The position numbers and the translations under genes are program-made. From Comamonadaceae bacterium (GTDB taxonomy: Bacteria > Pseudomonadota > Gammaproteobacteria > Burkholderiales > Burkholderiaceae_C), in NCBI GenBank assembly GCA_947374505.1, contig CANCCE010000014.1:1-23224 (forward strand): DNA of 23,224 nucleotides. The letters are read 5' to 3'. Below, piece by piece: positions 16,350 through 23,224 of the stretch. The notes beneath the pieces are model-generated. The model was not told the DNA's origin and ran no database searches. It saw nothing but the letters and a program-made list of their open reading frames with translations. The stretch's first letter is position 1. Each line of letters starts with the position of its first letter.

Positions 16350-17384
16350 TTAACGATCAACATCAGACAATGCGCGTTCGTAGTAGCGCAGATCCAGAAA
16401 CTTTTCGGGTGCAGGAGCCACACCACCCCACTGGCCTTCGATTTCTGCACGCAAAGACAGCATGTTGCGCATGCCCGTCATCTCGATTGCGCAATCTTTG
16501 AACAGGCCGTGACCCGGAGTTGTCAGTGCCTGGTAGGTCTGCTCGGCAATACGGCGTTCGAGCTTCAGGTTTTTTTGCAGCACTTGCAGCACCTGCTCAC
16601 GGTTGGCCGGGTCTTGCGTAGCACGGCAGCCTTCAATGTAGGCCGACAAAAAACGCTGCAAGGTGCCGGCATTGGCTTGGGCCCATGGCCGCATCACGAA
16701 GACGCCGCTAGACTGGTACAGCCCGAACATGTCCATGGTGCTACCCAAGCTCTTGGCGCCGTTGTCTTTCGCGACAAAGTTCCACGGTGGATTGAGCATG
16801 GCGGAATGCCCCTCCGGGGTTCCCATCGATTTGGTACGGATCGCGGTACCGCCCAAGGGCTTGATCGTGTAGTCCTGACCTTCGACAAAGCCGGCATTTT
16901 TGAAAATTTTCCGACCGATCAAGGCGTAAGCGGTGTTGGTCGCATCGACGATGAAATTCTTGCCCCGAAGATCGGATAGCTGCTTGAATTCCGGACGCAC
17001 CATCAACTCGTTCATGCCGCCGTCACCGCCCGCCACGATGACCACGTCTTTCTTGGCGACTTCGATCATGGCCACCGCGTTGTCGACGGCTGCTACCGCA
17101 ATGTCAAAGCGACCCACGGCCAGCCCCTCGCGCTGCATGTCTGAATTGGGTGTGAACTGCAGCTCAGGTGTGATGCCGCGTCGGGCAAAAGAACCGCGCT
17201 CAATAGCCATGTAAATGGGGGTGTTGCTGGACCCCTGAAAAACATTGATACGCAGCGTCACGGGATCATTGGGGGGCGGTGGAGGGGGTGGAGAAACGGC
17301 ACACGCCGACAACCCAGCCACGACCGACAACATAGAAATCACTGACCCCGTCCGCGCTAAGCAGACACCGACTTTGGCATGCAT
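16350..17384 (-). CDS. Lipoprotein ABC-type solute-binding protein (NrtA/SsuA/TauA, NMT1-like)
   Basis: A 344-residue periplasmic binding protein of the NMT1/nitrate-sulfonate-taurine family. The signal ends in lipobox L-S-A-C with Cys28, followed by a run of seven prolines (SPPPPPPP) before the mature domain. Family segments include LRINVFQGSSNTPIYMAIERG, FARRGITPELQ, GRFDIAVAAVDNAVAM, VIVAGGDGG, LRGKNFIVDATNTAYAL and PWAQANAGTLQRFLSAYIEG. Members bind small anions or aromatic and pyrimidine compounds and usually feed an ABC importer. No permease or ATPase gene accompanies it. It is the first gene of the operon with the amidohydrolase and molybdenum hydroxylase, so its ligand is probably their substrate or product. 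A GGGG-containing site lies about 10 bases upstream of the ATG. Confidence 0.87.
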   Translation of the reverse strand: MHAKVGVCLARTGSVISMLSVVAGLSACAVSPPPPPPPNDPVTLRINVFQGSSNTPIYMAIERGSFARRGITPELQFTPNSDMQREGLAVGRFDIAVAAVDNAVAMIEVAKKDVVIVAGGDGGMNELMVRPEFKQLSDLRGKNFIVDATNTAYALIGRKIFKNAGFVEGQDYTIKPLGGTAIRTKSMGTPEGHSAMLNPPWNFVAKDNGAKSLGSTMDMFGLYQSSGVFVMRPWAQANAGTLQRFLSAYIEGCRATQDPANREQVLQVLQKNLKLERRIAEQTYQALTTPGHGLFKDCAIEMTGMRNMLSLRAEIEGQWGGVAPAPEKFLDLRYYERALSDVDR

Positions 17385-17411
17385 GGAAACGTCCCCATCT
17401 TGTTATGTATC

Positions 17412-17423
17412 TATCGGACGATA
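17412..17423. promoter_or_regulatory. 12-bp palindrome upstream of the binding-protein/Mo-hydroxylase operon
   Basis: On the plus strand TATCGGACGATA has two perfectly complementary 5-bp arms (TATCG and CGATA) around a 2-base centre. It sits 28 bases before the ATG of the binding-protein gene, within a 78-bp AT-rich spacer that includes TTAATATTTTTAG. Position and symmetry fit an operator overlapping a promoter for the four-gene operon. I could not identify a convincing -35/-10 pair, and no regulator gene is nearby. Confidence 0.35.
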
Positions 17424-17462
17424 ACTTAATATTTTTAGGCCTCAAAGAGGGGGTAGTGAAAT

Positions 17463-18539
17463 TCAGTTTTCCAATTTTTGGCGTGCAAAAAAGTCGCTGC
17501 GGAATCCTGAGATAAGTCCCGGCAGCAATGCGTCTGCTGCCAGTTTATGAGCCACAGCGTTCCAGTGCCTGTCGGCGGGTAAGTAGTCGAACACTTCACG
17601 ATGCGCCGCCCAATGGCGCATAAAAATCGGCCGCATATCAACCAACTCAAAGCCAGTTTCGTTGGCCAATCGTATAAAAATGCCACGCTCTTCCATAGTC
17701 AAGTTGGGTGGCTTTTTATGAAGGCTGGGATAAAGCGCGGTACGGTCAGCATCGACAAGGAGTGTGATTTTCAATCCATAGACCTGCTTGATGGCATTGA
17801 GTTCGGCCAAGTAATAGCGCATGAATTTCAGCTTTTTCTGAGCTTCATCAGTGGGGGTAACAGGGTCAACTGAGTTTGAAATAGGTCGGCCAAATTGAAG
17901 TGCTTGCGAAAGCCATTCAGCGAACTTCAAGTTGTAATGGACATAGCGAATCAACGCCGACTTCGCCATCCACTGTTTGAGGGCAGACTCCTGATAGCGA
18001 TGGTGAAACAGCGCGACATTGTCGCCCTCGCTGACAAACCCGTTATAGCCAGGCACAGGTTCAGCAGCGATGACAGCCGGATCCCAATCTTTGACAAATA
18101 TAACGACCGCGGCAGGTCGCAACATGGGCACAAATTTTCTGAGTAATTGAAGGCTGTCCGGAAGACGATTGCCAGGCGTTGCAACGGTACCAATGCGAAT
18201 GCCCATCGTCGATTCAAGATGACCCTGCACTGTGTCTGGATAGTTGAGCATCAAGCTGGCAATAAAACTGTCGCCAATGATCAAGACGTCTGTCGCTGGC
18301 CGGTCAAAATTTGCCGCATTGATGAATCCCAGATTATTTGTCACGCCATGTCGTGCGTTCATCATGCTCCAGCCATGGGAATAAACAAACGGCTGTTGAG
18401 GCAAGTAACGACTGTAGGCATCCGTCGCGCTGGTGGAAGCCATACGCAAGCCTGAGTCGACAGGAAGCGATCTAAAGAGCCCCTCCAAAATGCCAAGCGC
18501 AAAAATGACACCCAAGGAAATATTTATTAAAAAACGCAT
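17463..18539 (-). CDS. SGNH-fold acyl-transfer/esterase-like protein (AlgJ/AlgX-like)
   Basis: A 358-residue protein with an N-terminal signal anchor (about residues 3-22), which places the rest in the periplasm. The SGNH block I motif is IIGDSFIAS with nucleophile candidate Ser91. Near the C-terminus, ADRHWN supplies the Asp323/His325 pair, as in the D-x-H-W motif of AlgJ/AlgX and DHHW proteins. In alginate and cellulose acetylation systems such a protein takes the acetyl group delivered by an MBOAT membrane protein and places it on the polysaccharide. That MBOAT gene lies immediately upstream (6-bp gap). The middle region (KDWDPAVIAAEPVPG) I do not recognise. Its DNA is AT-richer than the flanking operons. 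Function as an O-acetyltransferase component is inferred from motif and neighbour. Confidence 0.8.
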   Translation of the reverse strand: MRFLINISLGVIFALGILEGLFRSLPVDSGLRMASTSATDAYSRYLPQQPFVYSHGWSMMNARHGVTNNLGFINAANFDRPATDVLIIGDSFIASLMLNYPDTVQGHLESTMGIRIGTVATPGNRLPDSLQLLRKFVPMLRPAAVVIFVKDWDPAVIAAEPVPGYNGFVSEGDNVALFHHRYQESALKQWMAKSALIRYVHYNLKFAEWLSQALQFGRPISNSVDPVTPTDEAQKKLKFMRYYLAELNAIKQVYGLKITLLVDADRTALYPSLHKKPPNLTMEERGIFIRLANETGFELVDMRPIFMRHWAAHREVFDYLPADRHWNAVAHKLAADALLPGLISGFRSDFFARQKLEN

Positions 18540-18545
18540 GACTCT

Positions 18546-20042
18546 CTAAAAATTGAAATAGAGAAACTCAGAGACACCTCTTGTTTCACCTATGGCCAGC
18601 AGAAGTAAGCTGATCACCAGCAGGAAGCCAAACAAAATTTCGCTCGAGATAGCCTGTGAATTCCACTTTCCATCCAGAAGTTTTCCGCGCTCTAAGACGT
18701 CATAAATATTAGGCGTTAGAAAAGCCATAGAGGCGCATGTCAGCACCCACAACATGCCGGCGTGCAGGTTCATGATCCGGTTGAGTCCGGCTAGATTTCC
18801 GGGCTGCAAGGTGTGTGTGCCTTGATACATCGCCTTCAGAACACCCAATGCCACCGAGACAGATGAGGCCCGAAAAAATACCCAGGCCAAGACGACTGCC
18901 AAAAAAGTGATGCAGGCGCCCGAGGCACTTATCAGTGCGCCGTTTGCCCAACGACGTTCACGCCGTTCTACATCAGAACCAAGAAGGTGACGCAGGGCAT
19001 GGTTGGCGATCAAGTAGACGCCGTGCAAAGCACCCCACACGATGAAGGTCCAGTTCGCACCGTGCCACAGACCGCCCAGCAGCATGGTGATAAAAAGATT
19101 CAGATAACGTCGCACACCCCCTCGGCGATTCCCGCCCAACGGCACATACAGATAGTCTTTGAGAAAACTGGACAGGGTGATATGCCAACGACGCCAAAAA
19201 TCAATGATCGACCGTGCTTTATAGGGGGAATTGAAATTGATTGGTAACACCACACCCAACATGTAGGACAAGCCATAAGCCATGTCGCAGTAACCGGAAA
19301 AATCAAAATACAGTTGAAACGTGTAGGCCAGAACACCCACCCAAGCTTCAGCCACGGTGAGGCTCGCGTAATGCACATCAAACACGGGGCCGACAAATAC
19401 AGCAACGCCATCTGCAAGCACGACTTTTTTGAACAACCCGACAGCAAAAATCAGCAGGCCCAGTGTGAGTCGCCCTGTTGAAAATAGGTGCGTCTTGGGG
19501 TTGACGAACTGCGGCATCATGTCTTTGTGGTGGATGATGGGGCCGGCAATGAGATGTGGAAAATAAGTCACAAACAAGCCATAGTTTTCAGCCTTGCACG
19601 CGCTGACCTTCCCTGCCTTGCAGTCCACCAAGTAAGCAATTTGCGTGAACGTGAAAAATGAAATCCCGATGGGCAGAATGATCCCGGCAGGCAACCACAC
19701 CTGCCCCAGCAGTGCGCCCACATTCACCACCAGAAAATCAAAGTACTTGAAAAAAAACAGCGCGCCTAGGTTCAGAACAAGGCCCAGGATCAGTGCGTAT
19801 TTAGCGGCCGACTCATTGCCAGTACCTTTGCAGCGGTTGATCAAGCCGCCCACGCCATAGTTGATGACAATGGAGCCCAGCAGGAGCGGCAGGTAGGTCA
19901 GGCTCCAGTAGCCATAAAAGCAAACCGATGCCAGCAGCAAGAAAACGATGGATGCCTTGATCGAATATCTTGACAGTACAAAATAGCCCGACAGGCACAA
20001 CGGCAAAAATACGAGAAAAAATGCAAAAGAATTGAACAGCAT
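18546..20042 (-). CDS. AlgI-like MBOAT membrane-bound O-acyltransferase
   Basis: A 498-residue polytopic inner-membrane protein close to the length of AlgI. Family markers are clear: FFKYFDFLVVNVGALLG, PIGISFFTFTQIAYLVDC, YFPHLIAGPIIHHKDM, FDFSGYCDMAYGLSYMLG, the FWRRWHITLSSFLKDYLYVPLGG block (about 282-304) and GLWHGANWTF with the conserved membrane His327. It likely moves an acyl group, usually acetyl, from the cytoplasm across the membrane to a periplasmic acceptor enzyme. The SGNH protein encoded 6 bp downstream is the natural partner. No alginate, cellulose or other polysaccharide biosynthesis genes occur in the window, so the modified polymer is unknown. About 205 bp of non-coding DNA precede it; a promoter there is likely, but I see no strong consensus match. 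Confidence 0.93.
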   Translation of the reverse strand: MLFNSFAFFLVFLPLCLSGYFVLSRYSIKASIVFLLLASVCFYGYWSLTYLPLLLGSIVINYGVGGLINRCKGTGNESAAKYALILGLVLNLGALFFFKYFDFLVVNVGALLGQVWLPAGIILPIGISFFTFTQIAYLVDCKAGKVSACKAENYGLFVTYFPHLIAGPIIHHKDMMPQFVNPKTHLFSTGRLTLGLLIFAVGLFKKVVLADGVAVFVGPVFDVHYASLTVAEAWVGVLAYTFQLYFDFSGYCDMAYGLSYMLGVVLPINFNSPYKARSIIDFWRRWHITLSSFLKDYLYVPLGGNRRGGVRRYLNLFITMLLGGLWHGANWTFIVWGALHGVYLIANHALRHLLGSDVERRERRWANGALISASGACITFLAVVLAWVFFRASSVSVALGVLKAMYQGTHTLQPGNLAGLNRIMNLHAGMLWVLTCASMAFLTPNIYDVLERGKLLDGKWNSQAISSEILFGFLLVISLLLLAIGETRGVSEFLYFNF

Positions 20043-20170
20043 CGTTCAAGTCAAGACGCCGGCTACATAGCCTTCAATGCTGAGGAAGGAAGACCGTGCG
20101 ATGCGGGGACTTTCATAGCGAGATCCTATGCTGCTGTTTTAAAAAGTTACTTGTCGATACAGACTTTAGG

Positions 20171-20201
20171 AGCCGCCACTGGCATGAACAGTAGGCGGGC
20201 T
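20171..20201. repeat. Imperfect stem-loop between the iron permease and MBOAT genes
   Basis: AGCCGCCACTG (20171-20181) pairs with CAGTAGGCGGGCT (20189-20201) with two single-base bulges around a 7-base loop. It lies about 50 bases beyond the stop of the minus-strand permease gene, in the 205-bp spacer before the MBOAT gene. It could mark the 3' end of the permease transcript. No U-run follows the stem on the minus strand, so a classical intrinsic terminator is not supported. The rest of this spacer holds nothing I can name. Confidence 0.35.
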
Positions 20202-20247
20202 GAGCAGACATGGGTAGGCGGTTACCGCGCCTCTTGCTCAAAGTGCT

Positions 20248-21858
20248 TCAGCGCGAACGCAGCGTCCGGCTCAGCAGAGCGACCGGCAGCAAGCCCACCA
20301 GCACCAGCGCCAGTGCCGGCAAAGCAGCTTCCGTCAAGCGCTCGTCACGCGCCAGCTGATAGGTCACCACCGCCAGCGTGTCGCTGTTGAAGGGCCTTAA
20401 CACCAGCGTGGCGGGCAGCTCTTTCATGACGTCAACAAACACCAGCAAACCGGCGACGGCCACTGAGCGTTTGAGCAGCGGCCAATGGACGCGGCTGAGC
20501 AAGCCCATACCGGTGGTGCCGAGCATGCGGGCGCTGTCGTCCAAGCTGCTGGGAATGCGCGAATAACCGCTTTGCACTGACTGCAAGGCCACCGCGCAAA
20601 AGCGCACGAGGTAAGCCCAGACAATGCCCAGCGCCGTCGCCGTGACCCAATAGCCAATGCTGGTTTGCGGCGCGACCGACTGCAGCCAACCCACCGGCAG
20701 CAGCAAGCCGACCACGATGACTGCGCCTGGCACCGCGTAACCCAAGCTGACGAGTTGCACCGCCGCGCGATTCAGTCCGTGGGGTCGATGGCGCAGCGCA
20801 AAGGCCAGCGTCAGCGCGATGCCGGTGGCCAGCACAGCGGTGAGGCTGGCGAGCCAGACGCTGTTGAAAGACCATTGCGCAAACGACAGCCAAGACAAGT
20901 CATCCCAGCCGGCCTGTAACGGCCGCAGCATGAACAGCACCGGCAGCACAAAGCCGAGTGCAATCGGCAGCGCGCAGACCAACCAAGCCAGGGCAGCGCG
21001 CGAGCCATGCAGCCGCGTTGGCAAGGCGTCGGCAGCCCCGGCGCGGTCGCCTCGCCCGCCCGCAAAGCGCATGCGCTGTTGCGCACTTTGCTCAATCTTC
21101 AACAACACCGCGACGAACAGCAGCAGCACCGTGGCCAATTGCGCGGCCGCCATGCGGTTGTCCATGCTGAGCCAGGCTTTGTAAATGCCCGCCGTGAAGG
21201 TTTGAATCCCGAAGTAACTGGAGACGCCAAAGTCGGCCAGCGTTTCCATCAGCGCCAGTGCAATACCGGCCGCGACGGCGGGCCGGGCCAACGGCAAGGC
21301 AACTTCCCGGATACGCCGGGACAGAGGGGCACCCAGCAGGCGCGCCGCTTCCATCAAATGCACCGCGCGCTCGGTCAATGCGGTGCGTGCCAACAAGTAC
21401 ACATACGGGTACAGCGCGACCGTGAAAACGACCACGGCACCGCCCAAGCTGCGCACTTCCGGCAACAAGCGCCCCTGCACATCAAACGATGAGCGGAGCC
21501 AGCTTTGGAGAGGCCCGGCGTATTGCAAAAAGTCGGTGTAAGCATAAGCCACGACGTAAGCCGGCATGGCCAGTGGCAGCAACAGCGCCCATTCAAACGT
21601 GCGACGCCCGGGAAAATCAAACAGCGTCACGGTGGCCGCCGTGCCCATCCCCAAAACGCCCACACCCAGCGCCACACACAGACACAGCAACACAGTGGTG
21701 CTCACGTAGTCCGGCAGCACGGTGCGGCCCATTTCCCGCAAGATGTCCCAAGAGTGGCGGTCCAGCTGCGTCCACGACAAGATGATCGCCAGCACCGGCA
21801 AGGTCAGCACCAACACCAATAGCAACAGCAGCGTGGAAGGAATCAGACGACGGAGCAT
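20248..21858 (-). CDS. Iron(III)-type ABC transporter permease (FbpB-like, two fused permease domains)
   Basis: A 536-residue inner-membrane permease with two BPD_transp_1 modules, as in FbpB/SfuB-type ferric iron importers. About twelve hydrophobic segments are visible. Each half carries an EAA-type coupling loop: MEAARLLGAPLSRR with ALPLARPAVAAG (about 169-198), and DDSARMLGTTGMG with HWPLLKRSVAVAG (about 440-470). The motif LADFGVSSYFGIQTFTAGIY is typical of iron permeases. It is divergent from the ATPase gene, with 79 bp and a Fur box between. This split arrangement is less common than an fbpABC operon. The iron-binding protein gene is not in the window. Iron as substrate is inferred from the family and the Fur box. 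Confidence 0.91.
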   Translation of the reverse strand: MLRRLIPSTLLLLLVLVLTLPVLAIILSWTQLDRHSWDILREMGRTVLPDYVSTTVLLCLCVALGVGVLGMGTAATVTLFDFPGRRTFEWALLLPLAMPAYVVAYAYTDFLQYAGPLQSWLRSSFDVQGRLLPEVRSLGGAVVVFTVALYPYVYLLARTALTERAVHLMEAARLLGAPLSRRIREVALPLARPAVAAGIALALMETLADFGVSSYFGIQTFTAGIYKAWLSMDNRMAAAQLATVLLLFVAVLLKIEQSAQQRMRFAGGRGDRAGAADALPTRLHGSRAALAWLVCALPIALGFVLPVLFMLRPLQAGWDDLSWLSFAQWSFNSVWLASLTAVLATGIALTLAFALRHRPHGLNRAAVQLVSLGYAVPGAVIVVGLLLPVGWLQSVAPQTSIGYWVTATALGIVWAYLVRFCAVALQSVQSGYSRIPSSLDDSARMLGTTGMGLLSRVHWPLLKRSVAVAGLLVFVDVMKELPATLVLRPFNSDTLAVVTYQLARDERLTEAALPALALVLVGLLPVALLSRTLRSR

Positions 21859-21911
21859 GGGTTCCAGAAAAAGACAGCACTGTTTTGAATCGGCGGAATG
21901 CCATGATCAGT

Positions 21912-21930
21912 GCGAATGAGAATTGTAATC
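21912..21930. promoter_or_regulatory. Fur box in the divergent iron-transport promoter region
   Basis: GCGAATGAGAATTGTAATC matches the classical 19-bp Fur consensus (GATAATGATAATCATTATC) at 13 of 19 positions by my count, and its left half reads as the common AATGAGAAT form. It lies between the divergent permease and ATPase genes, 8 bases upstream of the ATPase ATG, so Fur bound here could repress both directions in iron-replete cells. Confidence 0.65.
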
Positions 21931-21933
21931 ATC

Positions 21934-21939
21934 TACAAT
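21934..21939 (+). promoter_or_regulatory. Possible -10 box TACAAT overlapping the ATPase start codon
   Basis: TACAAT differs from TATAAT at one base and is followed directly by G, so its last two bases form the ATG at 21938. It pairs with an upstream ATTGTA (21922-21927) as a perfect 6-bp inverted repeat, which on the minus strand gives a second TACAAT facing the permease gene. No good -35 hexamer is found at 16-18 bp on either strand. If this is the real -10, transcription would begin near 21946 and translation would use the in-frame ATG at 21947 with almost no leader. Confidence 0.3.
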
Positions 21940-23020
21940 GAAAACCATGTTTTTGAATGTCTCTCAGTTGTGCGTTCACTACGCCGGTCGGACGCATCGA
22001 GCGGTCGACAACGCCACCTTTACCTTGGCGGCTGGCGAAATTGGTGTCTTGATCGGCCCTTCAGGCTGCGGCAAAACCACGCTGCTGCGGGCCGTGGCCG
22101 GCTTGGAAAAAGCGAGCGCCGGCAGCATTTGGCTGGCTGGCGATGTCGTCAGCAGTCCACAGGTTCATCTGCCAGCAGAATCACGCCGTATTGGCATGGT
22201 GTTTCAGGATTACGCGCTGTTTCCGCACCTTGATGTGGCGAACAACGTCGGCTTCGGCCTGCACCATCTGAAGCCCGCCGAGCGCCGTTTACGTGTGCAA
22301 GAAGTGCTGGCTCTGGTCGGTTTGAGTCACGCTGAAAGCTTGCACCCGCACCAGTTGTCTGGTGGTCAACAACAACGCGTGGCACTGGCGCGGGCCTTGG
22401 CACCGCGGCCACGGTTGCTCTTGCTGGACGAACCATTTTCAAATCTTGACGTCGATTTGCGCGAACGCTTGGCGCATGAGGTGCGCGGCATTTTGAAGGC
22501 TGCGGGTGCGACTGCCCTGTTTGTCACACATGACCAACTTGAAGCCTTTGCCATCGGCGACCGTATCGGCGTCATGCACGAAGGCCAGTTGCAACAGTGG
22601 GATGACGCCTACGCGCTGTACCACCGCCCGGCGACACGTTTCGTCGCAGAATTCATTGGCCACGGTGTTTTTGCGCATGCGCAAATCGAGCAAAAAGAGC
22701 AAGGTAGCGTGGTGGTGCACACGGCGCTTGGCGACCTCAATGACATGCAAGAGTGCCCTTTGCCAAACGCTTACCCGGACGGTATTTGTGATGTACTTTT
22801 GCGCGCCGACGACATCGTGCATGACGATGCAGCGCCCGTCAAAGCGCAGATCTTGCGCAAGGCGTTTCGGGGTTCAGAATTTTTGTACACCTTGAAGCTG
22901 CAAAGCGGCGAATCGGTGATGGCCCATGTGCCCTCACACCATGACCACGCGCTGGGTGAGTGGATCGGTATCAGGGCGCAGGTTGATCATGTCGTGACGT
23001 TTCCGCGCGTGGCGGGCTGA
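21938..23020 (+). CDS. Iron-type ABC transporter ATP-binding protein (FbpC-like)
   Basis: A 360-residue ABC ATPase with all catalytic motifs: Walker A GPSGCGKTT (40-48), Q-loop Q90 (MVFQDYALFPHL), signature LSGGQQQR (140-147), Walker B LLLLDEP (160-166) and switch His198 (FVTHDQLEA). A C-terminal regulatory/TOBE-like region (about 240-360) follows, as in ferric iron and other small-ion importers. It energises the permease encoded on the opposite strand. The start is uncertain: ATG at 21938 (MKTMFL) or ATG at 21947 (MFLNVS). Neither has a visible Shine-Dalgarno, and the first overlaps a -10-like box. The stop lies 6 bp from the convergent stop of the next gene. Confidence 0.91.
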   Translation: MKTMFLNVSQLCVHYAGRTHRAVDNATFTLAAGEIGVLIGPSGCGKTTLLRAVAGLEKASAGSIWLAGDVVSSPQVHLPAESRRIGMVFQDYALFPHLDVANNVGFGLHHLKPAERRLRVQEVLALVGLSHAESLHPHQLSGGQQQRVALARALAPRPRLLLLDEPFSNLDVDLRERLAHEVRGILKAAGATALFVTHDQLEAFAIGDRIGVMHEGQLQQWDDAYALYHRPATRFVAEFIGHGVFAHAQIEQKEQGSVVVHTALGDLNDMQECPLPNAYPDGICDVLLRADDIVHDDAAPVKAQILRKAFRGSEFLYTLKLQSGESVMAHVPSHHDHALGEWIGIRAQVDHVVTFPRVAG

Positions 23021-23026
23021 GTCTAT

Positions 23027-23224
23027 TCAGTCGGCATCTCTGAGGCGTTGAACTTCGCGCTGCAAGTCACCGGCCCACGCACGCCTGTCACGCCCACGCG
23101 CCAACTCAGGCACACCCACCGTCACTTCGGCCATCAGCTCGCGCGCCGTCAGCGTGCGCCACATCGAAGCCAGCAGCGTGTCATTGCCGACAAAGCGCGG
23201 CGCTTGACTCACCTGACCCGTGCG
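23027..23224 (-). CDS. C-terminus of a probable lysophospholipid acyltransferase (PlsC-like), 5' partial
   Basis: The minus-strand frame is open to the right edge (residues RTGQ before a GTG at 23212), so only the last 65 or so residues are visible and the start lies outside. The visible part reads FVGNDTLLASMWRTLTARELMAEV and then GRDRRAWAGDLQREVQRLR. I recognise the pattern of F-V-G-D-D-T-L-x-x-S-L-W-R followed by G-R-D-R-R from the C-terminal end of betaproteobacterial 1-acylglycerol-3-phosphate acyltransferase-like proteins. The catalytic HxxxxD motif is outside the window, so the call rests on this tail only. It converges on the ABC ATPase gene with a 6-bp gap. Confidence 0.6.
   Translation of the reverse strand, partial: RTGQVSQAPRFVGNDTLLASMWRTLTARELMAEVTVGVPELARGRDRRAWAGDLQREVQRLRDAD

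Noticed and set aside
17440..17450. Small hairpin CCTC-AAA-GAGG as terminator of the SGNH gene
   Set aside because: The stem is only 4 bp and no U-run follows on the minus strand.
17385..17462. TPP or other riboswitch ahead of the NMT1-like binding protein
   Set aside because: The spacer is only 78 bp, AT-rich, and lacks the conserved TPP aptamer segments; NMT1-like proteins of this type often bind other ligands.
20043..20170. Promoter for the MBOAT gene using a minus-strand TAGGAT box near 20123-20128
   Set aside because: No acceptable -35 hexamer was found at 16-18 bp, so I do not list it, although a promoter somewhere in this spacer is likely.
1..23224. CRISPR array, tRNA, rRNA, insertion sequence or phage genes
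   Set aside because: No regularly spaced repeats, cloverleaf sequences, transposase motifs or phage protein families were seen on either strand.

Overview
The window looks like a chromosomal stretch of a betaproteobacterium, most likely order Burkholderiales and family Comamonadaceae (Rhodoferax/Polaromonas/Limnohabitans-like). This rests on gene content: a Bug-family solute-binding protein, a two-permease MdtABC-type RND operon ending in a NodT-type outer-membrane lipoprotein, and an IorAB-type molybdenum hydroxylase. Composition also fits, being moderately GC-rich with clear local shifts. The taxon is an inference; no rRNA or other marker gene is present. I see no tRNA, rRNA, IS element, CRISPR array, or transcription-factor gene. 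No gene-free stretch exceeds about 205 bases.

Layout, left to right. (1) The C-terminal part of a thiolase-fold protein (SCP2/lipid-transfer type, + strand) enters from the left edge. Its stop codon overlaps the stop of a convergent minus-strand pair, an orphan Bug solute-binding protein followed by a small MgtC/SapB membrane protein. (2) A DUF6515-type secreted protein (- strand) is divergent from the large RND operon (+ strand): mdtA-like adaptor, mdtB-like and mdtC-like pumps, and a NodT-type outer-membrane channel. The three downstream genes are tightly packed, with ATGA overlaps at the last two junctions. A 26-bp palindrome sits in the divergent promoter region. (3) A minus-strand operon converges on the RND operon. 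It runs lipoprotein solute-binding protein, then ACMSD-like amidohydrolase with a Tat-lipoprotein signal, then 2Fe-2S subunit (TTG start), then molybdopterin-binding subunit with a Tat-like signal. (4) An AT-richer minus-strand pair encodes an AlgI-like MBOAT acyltransferase and an AlgJ/AlgX-like SGNH protein, the usual membrane/periplasm pair for O-acetylating a polysaccharide. (5) An iron-type ABC permease (- strand) is divergent from its ATPase (+ strand), with a good Fur box between them. (6) The C-terminus of a probable PlsC-type lysophospholipid acyltransferase (- strand) runs off the right edge.

How the parts may work together. The RND genes form a complete tripartite drug/metal-type efflux pump. 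The Mo-hydroxylase operon reads as a catabolic unit in which the binding protein and both enzymes carry export signals. That suggests oxidation and ring or carboxyl processing of an aromatic or heterocyclic compound at the outer face of the inner membrane or in the periplasm; this is the most interesting hypothesis in the window. The iron transporter lacks its binding protein here, and the MBOAT/SGNH pair lacks polysaccharide genes, so both depend on partners encoded elsewhere.
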